DNA from: Gammaproteobacteria bacterium
GTDB lineage: Bacteria > Pseudomonadota > Gammaproteobacteria > Coxiellales > Coxiellaceae
Length of the DNA stretch: 64,000 bases
Assembly (NCBI GenBank): GCA_030425685.1
Contig: JAUIAD010000002.1
Location: forward strand, 186,001-250,000
Direction: 5' to 3'
Shown: piece after piece, positions 28,561-35,660 of the stretch
How positions within the stretch are numbered: the stretch's first letter is position 1
Layout of the letters: each line of letters opens with the position of its first letter
Translations under genes and position numbers: made by a program
The notes under the pieces: model-generated
The model's database searches: none
What the model was told of the DNA's origin: nothing
The model's input: the letters and a program-made list of their open reading frames with translations, nothing else

Positions 28561-29667
28561 ATGAGTAACAATCAATATACAAAAGAAAATAACCACATCA
28601 ACAATCAAGGACTCCAGGGCAACCAACAAAATTTCACTAACGAGCAGGCTTGCTTTTTCCAGCCTGATAACAACCTTGTTTACAAATCGCAAAACATACA
28701 ATTACAAAAGTTAAATTGCCCCTATCAAAACATGCAAGAACAAGAACTACTTGACGAAAGACAAGAATATTCAATGGAAAGTCTTTACACCGGCTCTGAA
28801 ATAGCTGTCACCATAGGTGGATTAATTGATGCCTCAAGCGCGGTACTAGGCAATTTAGGCTGCGCCTTTTCTGCTTTTGATCTTTCTAAATCATTTTTTA
28901 ACACCCTGCATTACAATAAAAAGCAAAAAAATGCCGCCAAAACTATTGCTCAGTCTATCCCACTTTTTAGCAATGAGCTTATTACATTTTTAGGCAGCGC
29001 AGGTGAAAAAGCAATGTTTTCAGAGATGCTTTTCTTTCTAGCAGAAAAATACAAATCCTGTTTTGAGAGCGCTTATAAAGACCTTCCTTCAAGCAGTGCA
29101 TGCTTTGGCGTTGCAGGCGCAGCATTGGCACAACCGCACCTCGCCTTTTGTGCTTTACCATTTTTTGTAAAAAGCTTATCGAAAAAGTTCTATGATAAGT
29201 ATCAGCATAAACAACAAAGCAAAGATCGCTTAGCGAAACAGCAAGAACTACTCGTTAACTTAAACGGCATGTTTCTTCATACGGTAAATGAAAATGGCCA
29301 AAGTGTCGAATTTACTCAGGGAATTAAGGCTCTAGATAAAACCTTCTGCATTCAGGAAGCCCAATATATTGATAAGGTTCAAACTATCTATAAAAATAAA
29401 GCCACGTATGGTGATTACATGAGACTCAGAATTGCCTCTTTTGTCTTTATAAACCATAAAAAACTTGTCAGCAGTCACAATGGTTCCTTCAAATTGCAAT
29501 CACCGGAAATGAGCCTATTTCATAAGAATTTATCAAAACTACTAGGCGGACTGATTGACCTAATTGGTATCGACAAGAAAGATTTGCAACTATTCCTATC
29601 CGATGACAAACAGATCCAACTACAAATCATTTTTAAATACGCAAAGAAGATTCCTAGGAGTGCATAA
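28561..29667 (+). CDS. Orphan protein with Asn/Gln-rich N-terminus; candidate effector
   Basis: No family is recognised. The 368 residues start with an Asn/Gln-rich, disordered-looking stretch (SNNQYTKENNHINNQGLQGN). There are two hydrophobic segments: about 79-107 (SEIAVTIGGLIDASSAVLGN) and 180-203 (ACFGVAGAALAQPHLAFCAL). A Lys/Gln-rich helical part lies near 205-225. No signal peptide is seen, and the hydrophobic parts lie internally, as in effectors that insert in host membranes. The ATG start has AAGGGG 8 nt upstream. It is followed by an inverted repeat and then the lipase gene. The effector idea is an inference from orphan status and context only. Confidence 0.5.
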   Translation: MSNNQYTKENNHINNQGLQGNQQNFTNEQACFFQPDNNLVYKSQNIQLQKLNCPYQNMQEQELLDERQEYSMESLYTGSEIAVTIGGLIDASSAVLGNLGCAFSAFDLSKSFFNTLHYNKKQKNAAKTIAQSIPLFSNELITFLGSAGEKAMFSEMLFFLAEKYKSCFESAYKDLPSSSACFGVAGAALAQPHLAFCALPFFVKSLSKKFYDKYQHKQQSKDRLAKQQELLVNLNGMFLHTVNENGQSVEFTQGIKALDKTFCIQEAQYIDKVQTIYKNKATYGDYMRLRIASFVFINHKKLVSSHNGSFKLQSPEMSLFHKNLSKLLGGLIDLIGIDKKDLQLFLSDDKQIQLQIIFKYAKKIPRSA

Positions 29668-29677
29668 GGCAATACAC

Positions 29678-29714
29678 CCTAACGGGCGCAATATAATGCC
29701 TGCGCCCGTTAAGG
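29678..29714. terminator. Inverted repeat after the orphan gene, sharing the CCCTAACGGGC motif
   Basis: AACGGGCGCA (29681-29690) pairs with TGCGCCCGTT (29701-29710) around a 10-nt loop. The flanking CACCCTAACGGGC is the same motif that occurs in the long repeats at 33817 and 58737 and in the hairpin after tig. No T-run follows, so terminator function is uncertain. Confidence 0.5.
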
Positions 29715-29913
29715 CTCACCTCCTCATTTATTACAAAGCGCCATCATGGAATTGTAACAGGGACAAGAGATATCATATTGATTAACAATAGAAAAATGCC
29801 TTTTTTGTGTCGCCGCAACAAACATCAAATAGACTATTTTATGAACAACAAGTACACTCCCCATATCAGTTCTGAAGCGCAACGCAAACACCAGTTCTGA
29901 TACACCAAACAAC

Positions 29914-29928
29914 AAAAAAAAGGGGGGG
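29914..29928 (+). promoter_or_regulatory. A8-G7 homopolymer tract forming the ribosome binding site of the lipase gene
   Basis: Eight A (29914-29921) and seven G (29922-29928) stand 9 nt before the GTG start. The G run is the only Shine-Dalgarno-like sequence. Slippage in it would change spacing and strength, a possible phase-variable switch. Confidence 0.5.
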
Positions 29929-29937
29929 AAATATAAA

Positions 29938-32049
29938 GTGACTAGAGCTATAACGAAATGTGTGAACTGTAATATGAAGGCTGTTTCTGACGGAAATGTA
30001 TTCTGCTCAGATGAATGCGCCAATGGCTACACCATTGGCAGCGGACAAACGCTTGGCAGTGAACTGCAAGCCATCAATGATGTAAAACACTATTCAGACT
30101 TGTGCATTTTAAGCTATCACTTATACGCACAAACCACTAAATGGCGTATTGATCCATTTACAGAGGCTATAGGCAATGATGATTATCGCAAAAAGCTTTT
30201 TGCGGTATTAAGGGAACAAGCTTTTAGCTACGGCAGTCCAACAGGTAAAGACCCCTATGGTGGTCGTGCTAGCCTTGACCCTATCGCTTTTCAGTATGAC
30301 GCTGTTGACCCGCGTGCTAGCACCTATTATAACGGCGGCCCCGGTGAACATATCTATTTCCAAGCGCCCAAATTTGCCGCTCGCATTGAAAACACTTATC
30401 ACTGCGCTAAGGAAAATAGTTATGCCATTATTCCTACGCAACAATATAATAGCGTTAGCTGTGGCGCCACCGCCGGTGATATAGATCTCTATTGCTTTGA
30501 GGGCGAGAGTGGCATTTCAGCGCGCAAAGAAACAGAAGGGGGGCAGCGTAGTCTTTTTGGTTATATTATGCATGATAAAAGCGCAAAGAAACTATCTATA
30601 GTCTTTCGCGGTAGTCGCAGCGGTAGTGCTGGCCGCGGGGGCAAGGAAGGGTACCTAGACGGCAGAGGAAATGCTGACTGGGTGACTGATATGGAAAGTG
30701 CTGGAAGTTTTTGGCTAGGCGAAGATGGAATGACAGCCACACGTTTTATTACTGGAGATGCGTCGATTACCTATGCGGGCGTCAAAGATACTAAAGTAGG
30801 ATACGGTTTTGCTAAAACGTTAATATCATGTACTGACTCAATCACCGCTATCCTTGAGCACATCTTCCAGAAAGAAAGTAATGGAGGAGATATTAATGCT
30901 GTAGGAATCACTGGCCATAGCCTAGGTGGCGCCTTGGCAACCTTATGTAAAATAATGCTTAAGCGAGGAGAATATAGAACAAAACTGAAAGCAGCAATGA
31001 CTAAATCAGGGGTACACACATCAAAGATAGATACTCTGATGGGTGTCTTTGGTAGCGCAATGTGCTACACCTTCGGAGCGCCAGAAACAGTATGGATCGA
31101 CTTCGATGATAGAAAGGACAATTTAAGATCGGAAATTCAACGATACCTACTAGACCAAGATGTTATTACCAAAGGAAATGGCGCACTAAGCTTTGGCTTA
31201 GTAAAACATGCTGGTCAAGGACATAGCAGCCCAAATCTTGGACAAAAAGGTGCAATTGACTTAGGTGGCGCGCACATGCCTGCCAATATAAGAAACTCAC
31301 ACTATATAATACGCACCTGCGCTCTAGAAGGCATGCTTAGAGAAAGAGGACTTTACCTGAAAGAAAACTCGCTACAGCGAGCCATGAACTTAGAAAACTT
31401 ATGGATACAAGAAAGCAGCCTAGCTGAACTTATTCGTAAAAAACCCCAAGCGCGCATGGCATACTTATCAGCATTTAGAATGGATCACTACTTCATGCTC
31501 GTTAGCAAACTCATTAAAGTCTATTTATGGTGGTTTCATGGACATAACACTTATCTCGGCTCACCCGTCGAATGGCGAAAAGAAAATAATGACAAGTTCC
31601 AAGGATTTCTAAAGTATATTGATGATAATTCAACTATTACAAAACATACATACGCACTTAGAGTACTGGCCTTTATTTACGGAAGACTAACCAAATGGAG
31701 CTTTATGTACAGCAATGATGTAGAAGCAGCTGCTAAAACTACCAGGGTATACTCTGCTAAAAAGCAACATTACTGCCCATTTATAAGGGATCCCAAAAAA
31801 TGGTATAGAGAAATAAGCACCATGCAGGCACAATTACAAAAGTATCTCGATGGATGGTGTCAAGATGCAACAACAGTCATTAAATATGTAAACAACACAT
31901 TGAAGGACTTGGTCTATTGCTTAAAGGATGAATCAAACACGCATTTGCAAGGATTATTAACAGATAGCATGATGATGCCCCCGAAGGCAGCCACGCCAAC
32001 AGCAGCTTCTGCCGGTGGCAGCGCAAGCAGTAGTAGCAACACTCACTAA
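29938..32049 (+). CDS. Class 3 lipase-like protein with an N-terminal zinc-finger motif; candidate effector
   Basis: The 703 residues start at GTG. Residues 8-27 hold a four-Cys motif (CVNC then FCSDEC), like an FCS/MYM-type zinc ribbon, rare in bacterial lipases. The lipase class 3 features are IVFRGSRS (221-228, oxyanion region), ADWVTDM (246-252), GITGHSLGGALATL with nucleophile Ser-328, and YTFGAPE (about 363) downstream. A basic alpha-helical C-terminal 300 residues has no family match and ends in a Ser/Ala/Gly-rich tail. No signal peptide is seen. It probably hydrolyses lipid esters. The zinc motif and lack of export signal suggest a translocated effector; that part is inference. Confidence 0.72.
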   Translation: MTRAITKCVNCNMKAVSDGNVFCSDECANGYTIGSGQTLGSELQAINDVKHYSDLCILSYHLYAQTTKWRIDPFTEAIGNDDYRKKLFAVLREQAFSYGSPTGKDPYGGRASLDPIAFQYDAVDPRASTYYNGGPGEHIYFQAPKFAARIENTYHCAKENSYAIIPTQQYNSVSCGATAGDIDLYCFEGESGISARKETEGGQRSLFGYIMHDKSAKKLSIVFRGSRSGSAGRGGKEGYLDGRGNADWVTDMESAGSFWLGEDGMTATRFITGDASITYAGVKDTKVGYGFAKTLISCTDSITAILEHIFQKESNGGDINAVGITGHSLGGALATLCKIMLKRGEYRTKLKAAMTKSGVHTSKIDTLMGVFGSAMCYTFGAPETVWIDFDDRKDNLRSEIQRYLLDQDVITKGNGALSFGLVKHAGQGHSSPNLGQKGAIDLGGAHMPANIRNSHYIIRTCALEGMLRERGLYLKENSLQRAMNLENLWIQESSLAELIRKKPQARMAYLSAFRMDHYFMLVSKLIKVYLWWFHGHNTYLGSPVEWRKENNDKFQGFLKYIDDNSTITKHTYALRVLAFIYGRLTKWSFMYSNDVEAAAKTTRVYSAKKQHYCPFIRDPKKWYREISTMQAQLQKYLDGWCQDATTVIKYVNNTLKDLVYCLKDESNTHLQGLLTDSMMMPPKAATPTAASAGGSASSSSNTH

Positions 32050-32070
32050 CTATCACAACTTATAATAGGG

Positions 32071-32098
32071 CCGCAACATCTGTTGCGGTTTTATTTTT
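32071..32098 (+). terminator. Rho-independent terminator after the lipase gene
   Basis: CCGCAACA-TC-TGTTGCGG (32071-32088) is followed by TTTTATTTTT. This is a classic stem and U-run, 20 nt after the stop codon. Confidence 0.9.
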
Positions 32099-32115
32099 AA
32101 CGCCTTCTATGCTGC

Positions 32116-32143
32116 AGGAGGTTCACACAAGTGCGAAACTCCT
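32116..32143 (-). repeat. Solo end fragment of the long palindromic repeat
   Basis: On the minus strand this reads AGGAGTTTCGCACTTGTG, identical to the left end of the repeats at 33921, 58656 and 58832, then a diverged arm ending CCTCCT. It forms a hairpin that touches the LysR stop codon. Confidence 0.6.
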
Positions 32144-33068
32144 ATGCTGAATGACTTTTAATAATTTTCTCCATCACCAAGCGCACCTGATCACGCAACC
32201 AAATATGCTTTTTTGACTTATCAAACTGTGCATTCCAAAACATTGCAATCGGGTATTTTGGCGTATCAAAAGGTAGTGCCTGGGTCTGTAATTTAAAGTA
32301 CTTTGGCATAAAAGAAGTGACAAACGTTGATAATACAGCGAGAAGATGTGTTTTATCCAGCAAAGGAAAAACGGATACTAGATCCGGCAAGATAATCGGA
32401 CTTATTCTTTTTTTACCTAACGCAGATAGGCTATGCTCTACTTGAATAATGGCCATATGCGGACTACGTACAAAAGCGATATGTTTTGCCTCTAAAAATG
32501 AAGACAAAGTCAACTTCCTTTTTAAAATAGGATTGCTTTTACTGCTAACACAAATAAGCTCATCTTCAAAAAGAGCCTCATGATGTGTATTCTCATCCAC
32601 TCCCGCCTGAACCCCCATACTAAGATCAATCGTACCATTATCCAATAAATCACTTTTACCAACGTGATCCACTTGCTTAATCTCTATAGTAGCTTGCGGC
32701 GCAAGTTGCTGAATATGATTAAACAACTTAGGCAAAACAATAAAATTTAAAATATCAGAAAAGCCAATAACAAATTTACCTTTATATTGATAAGGGTCAA
32801 ACTCATACACCCCATCAACCAAAGACTCAACATCCGATAGAATTCGTCGAACAGAGGGCGTAATTTGCAAAGCCAACCTAGTTGGCTGTAAGCCACTAGG
32901 CGTGCGCATCAAAATTGGATCTTGAAATAATTCACGCAACTGCTTTAGGATATTGCTCATAGCAGCTTGCGTGACCCCCACTGTTTCCGCAGCACGACTG
33001 ACATGGCTTTCTGACACCAAGGCCTCTAACGCAATTAGGAGACGTATATTTATCTGGCTTAGCTGCAT
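32142..33068 (-). CDS. LysR family transcriptional regulator
   Basis: DNA-binding regulator of 308 residues. The N-terminal winged helix-turn-helix is at about 5-63 (LLIALEALVSESHVSRAAET, VGVTQAAMSNILKQLRELFQ). The LysR substrate-binding domain follows from about residue 90. The inducer is unknown. The nearest gene is the carboxymuconolactone decarboxylase-like gene about 100 bp upstream on the same strand, a possible target or co-transcribed partner. Its last bases run into a fragment of the long repeat. Confidence 0.92.
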   Translation of the reverse strand: MQLSQINIRLLIALEALVSESHVSRAAETVGVTQAAMSNILKQLRELFQDPILMRTPSGLQPTRLALQITPSVRRILSDVESLVDGVYEFDPYQYKGKFVIGFSDILNFIVLPKLFNHIQQLAPQATIEIKQVDHVGKSDLLDNGTIDLSMGVQAGVDENTHHEALFEDELICVSSKSNPILKRKLTLSSFLEAKHIAFVRSPHMAIIQVEHSLSALGKKRISPIILPDLVSVFPLLDKTHLLAVLSTFVTSFMPKYFKLQTQALPFDTPKYPIAMFWNAQFDKSKKHIWLRDQVRLVMEKIIKSHSA

Positions 33069-33172
33069 GTCTTATACATCCAAACAGGGTATTTATTTTT
33101 AAAATATAATACCTAATATGATAAATTTCAATGATGCTTTTACGTGAGATTTACCACCACTTTCACTACAGA

Positions 33173-33769
33173 TTATACATCCGGCAGCAAGGGCAAACTG
33201 TCATTCTCCAATCGCGTACCGAAAATATTGTTAACTGAATTGAAAATTACGTATTGCGAGACTACCGTAATCATATCTAAAATCTGCTTTGTCGACCAAT
33301 GTTGCGAGAGCTTTTCCCACAAAGACTCTGACAAATTAGCGCTAGAAATAATACTATCGACAGCTAGCAACATCACTTTTTCTTTTTCAGACCATGGCTG
33401 CTCTTGCGGTGGATAAGGAAGTGAAGCAATTTCATCATCACTAACACCTACTTCTTTTGCTTGCGGTATATGATGCCCCCAAACGTAATCACAACCGTAG
33501 TAACAGGCACTGCGCAAAATAATCAACTCCTGCTCGCGTATTGTTAGGTCCAATAAATGTTTTGTCTTCCCCCAATAAGGAATAAATAGTTCTGCTATCT
33601 TGCGACTTTTAAGCAACATACCAAAAACTTCCACCGGGGCATTGTCACCCTTCAATGCATTGCCCGGCAAGGCATTAAAAACACCAGCAAAATCTGCTAG
33701 CAATTCATCTTTTGAAACAGGCTCATCACGCCTGCTATTTCTTACAGCATTAATTAATTTACTCATCAT
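33173..33769 (-). CDS. Carboxymuconolactone decarboxylase family protein
   Basis: Belongs to the AhpD-like helical family, which includes decarboxylases and peroxidase partners. The family core is RSACYYGCDYVWGHHIPQA near residues 90-108, followed by GVSDDEIASL. Two cysteines are present but spaced C-x3-C rather than the AhpD C-x2-C, so a peroxidase role is uncertain. The 198 residues are typical. It lies between a LysR gene and a block of long repeats, with a second family member at 34801. Confidence 0.85.
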   Translation of the reverse strand: MMSKLINAVRNSRRDEPVSKDELLADFAGVFNALPGNALKGDNAPVEVFGMLLKSRKIAELFIPYWGKTKHLLDLTIREQELIILRSACYYGCDYVWGHHIPQAKEVGVSDDEIASLPYPPQEQPWSEKEKVMLLAVDSIISSANLSESLWEKLSQHWSTKQILDMITVVSQYVIFNSVNNIFGTRLENDSLPLLPDV

Positions 33770-33786
33770 TAAACCTCTCTAATATA

Positions 33787-33906
33787 AAGGAGAATCGGGA
33801 TTCTCCCCTTGAATCGCACCCTAACGGGCACAGGCCGTCCATGCGAGCTAGTCTCGCATAGGCGAAATATAACCAGGAAGGAGGTTTGCACTGAAAGTGC
33901 GAAACT
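33787..33906 (+). repeat. Long palindromic repeat, copy A (left-truncated)
   Basis: Starts within the third hairpin module (AAGGAGAATCGGGATTCTCC) and runs to GTGCGAAACT. It carries the extra 18-bp insert with CACCCTAACGGGC at 33818-33835, as copy C does. It lacks the terminal AGGAG at the left end and the final CCT at the right. Confidence 0.85.
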
Positions 33907-33920
33907 AACTTCTGGTCTTT

Positions 33921-34076
33921 AGGAGTTTCGCACTTGTGCGAAACAAAACAAATCCCGATGGGGATTTTCAAGGGGAGAATCGGGATTCTCCCCTTGAATC
34001 GCCGTCCATGCGAGCTAGTCTCGCATAGGCGAAATATAACCAGGAAGGAGGTTTGCACTGAAAGTGCGAAACTCCT
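33921..34076 (+). repeat. Long palindromic repeat, copy B (complete, 156 bp)
   Basis: Perfect 15-bp terminal inverted repeats AGGAGTTTCGCACTT (33921-33935) and its complement (34062-34076). Inside are successive hairpins: TTTCGCAC/GTGCGAAA, AAATCCC/GGGATTT, AAGGGGAGAATC/GATTCTCCCCTT, ATGCGAG/CTCGCAT and GCACT/AGTGC. It is almost identical to copy D at 58832. No transposase is encoded, so it resembles a MITE-like non-autonomous element. Confidence 0.85.
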
Positions 34077-34119
34077 GATAAAAACACTTATATTTACCGT
34101 ACTATCTCATCACATCACT

Positions 34120-34797
34120 TTAAATTAAATACTGCTGAACAGCCACCAAAGTTGAATCAAGCTCCCTTTGGTGTATTGCTAAGACATTGTCAATATCCCT
34201 CGCCAATAACGCCTTACACTTCATCTCATGCATACAGTGCTTATCAGCAATCATCTTTTTAAAACAAGTGAGCTCTACCGCTTGTTTTAAGCGTCCATAA
34301 CGGTAACGCTCAGAATCTGCAAATAATTGACGTATTAACTTCATTAAACTTTTCGAGTTACAACAAGATAACTGCGTAAAATGCCAGGTATTGTAAAGCC
34401 CCATCCATTTTTCAATATTGGGCTTTTCAAGGAATTTTTCATTGCTTTCTAACTTTGATAGCCGATGAAAGGCTGCCACAAGACTCCCTTCCCACTCCTC
34501 ATCGGTATTTTTAAGCGATAAACGTAAAGCCCTTTCTTCTAACAACAAGCGCGTTTGATATACATCTTGAATATACTCCATCGAAAACTTAGCAACTTTA
34601 AACCCCTTACAGGGTGTTGCATCAACTAAAGCTGTTGCTGCCAGCTGGTTTAACGCTTCCCTTACCGGCGAGCCACCAATCTTTAGCTGTTGCTTTAGTG
34701 GCTCGATAGCAAGTTTATCTCCGGGCGCATAATCACCACGGATAATAGAATGCCTGATTTTTTCATACGCTGTTTGTGTTAGTGTTTGCTTTTTCAA
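34120..34797 (-). CDS. GntR family transcriptional regulator (FCD type)
   Basis: The 225-residue regulator has an N-terminal winged helix (YEKIRHSIIRGDYAPGDKLA, then LKIGGSPVREALNQLAATAL with the typical SPVREAL) and an alpha-helical FCD effector domain from about residue 80. It lies 3 nt downstream of a carboxymuconolactone decarboxylase-like gene and is surely in one operon with it. Twin palindromes at 35404-35434 upstream of that operon are candidate binding sites. Confidence 0.92.
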   Translation of the reverse strand: MKKQTLTQTAYEKIRHSIIRGDYAPGDKLAIEPLKQQLKIGGSPVREALNQLAATALVDATPCKGFKVAKFSMEYIQDVYQTRLLLEERALRLSLKNTDEEWEGSLVAAFHRLSKLESNEKFLEKPNIEKWMGLYNTWHFTQLSCCNSKSLMKLIRQLFADSERYRYGRLKQAVELTCFKKMIADKHCMHEMKCKALLARDIDNVLAIHQRELDSTLVAVQQYLI

Positions 34798-34800
34798 AAT

Positions 34801-35346
34801 TTACTTTTCCCAAGGATTTTCTTCACCTTCAAGCGGACTTCTACCTTCCATCTGAACTCGCAGTGATTTTGTTAGTCTTGCTACAGTGCAATATACACTT
34901 ACGGTAAATAGCAACTCAGCAGTTTGCGTTTGCCCATAGCGCTTAATGAGCTCATCTAGGACAACGTCATCTACTGTTGCATCCACTTCCATCTGATCTG
35001 CTACCGCGCACATAAGATTAGCTTCATCATCTAAAGATTTTACAATCTCCTCATTCATAATAACTTGCAACTCTTTATCGGTCACCTGATTCGCTTTAGC
35101 AACATTAACATGCTGAAATAATTCATACTCAGCACTAGCAACATGCGCTTGTCGACAAATTGCAATTTCACGTAATCGCGCATCAAAACTAAACCCGTAA
35201 ATGGCTTTGATCATGTCGGTCCAAGGAATGGTAACACCTGGCATAATCGTTAGTGCTCTGTAAATATTGAGGGGTGGGTACTGCTGGATGCATGCTAAAT
35301 CTGCTGGGTTAATCTCACTATCTGTTGGTAATTCTATATGGCTCAT
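34801..35346 (-). CDS. Carboxymuconolactone decarboxylase-like protein lacking the cysteines
   Basis: The 181 residues follow the helical AhpD/CMD pattern: RLREIAICRQAHVASAEYEL then FQHVNVAKANQVTDKEL. The Glu and His of the core are kept, but the catalytic cysteine pair is absent (AHVASAEYELFQH). A peroxidase function is therefore unlikely; decarboxylase-like or binding functions remain open. It heads an operon with the GntR regulator, so the regulator probably controls it. Confidence 0.78.
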   Translation of the reverse strand: MSHIELPTDSEINPADLACIQQYPPLNIYRALTIMPGVTIPWTDMIKAIYGFSFDARLREIAICRQAHVASAEYELFQHVNVAKANQVTDKELQVIMNEEIVKSLDDEANLMCAVADQMEVDATVDDVVLDELIKRYGQTQTAELLFTVSVYCTVARLTKSLRVQMEGRSPLEGEENPWEK

Positions 35347-35660
35347 TTTCTAGCTCCTAAGTTTCTGTATTTATTTATTCAAGTGCACAAATAATAGCTC
35401 TATATAATCGATAATGCAAAAATAATCGATTATTTATTTTATTTCCATATTTTTCAGTTAGTTATAAAGTTTATCATGTTACTTTAAGGCCGCATCTGAG
35501 ATAGACCACCTATTTAAGCCACCACACCCACTTTGCAAATAGCTAGAATCACCTAACTTAAATGTAAAGAAAATACCCGTCATGAGCACACTCAGCGCAA
35601 TTTGACACAAATAAATACTGAAAATATAATGCTCCGATTGAAAGATATTAGGACTCCGTA
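35347..35660. other. Intergenic region of 314 bp with twin palindromes
   Basis: Contains ATAATCGATAAT (35404-35415) and the perfect palindrome AATAATCGATTATT (35421-35434), described separately, then AT-rich sequence with no ORF. A GGACTCCG before the ATG at 35661 is the ribosome binding site of the next gene. Confidence 0.5.
35404..35434. promoter_or_regulatory. Twin TAATCGAT palindromes upstream of the CMD-like/gntR operon
   Basis: TAATCGAT occurs at 35405-35412 and 35423-35430. The second copy is in a perfect 14-bp palindrome. The repeat spacing of 18 bp and the position about 60-90 bp before the operon start suit a repressor such as the encoded GntR protein. Confidence 0.45.

Noticed and set aside
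33787-34076. CRISPR array
   Set aside because: Only two repeat copies with internal hairpins and no regular spacers; no cas genes in the window.
33787-34076. Insertion sequence
   Set aside because: Terminal inverted repeats are present but the unit is only about 156 bp and no transposase is found in the window. A MITE-like repeat is the furthest the data go.
33759-34128. Open frames on both strands within the repeats at 33759-34128
   Set aside because: They exist only inside the palindromic repeats, on both strands at once, and share the repeat-derived peptides of the other locus. Not genes.
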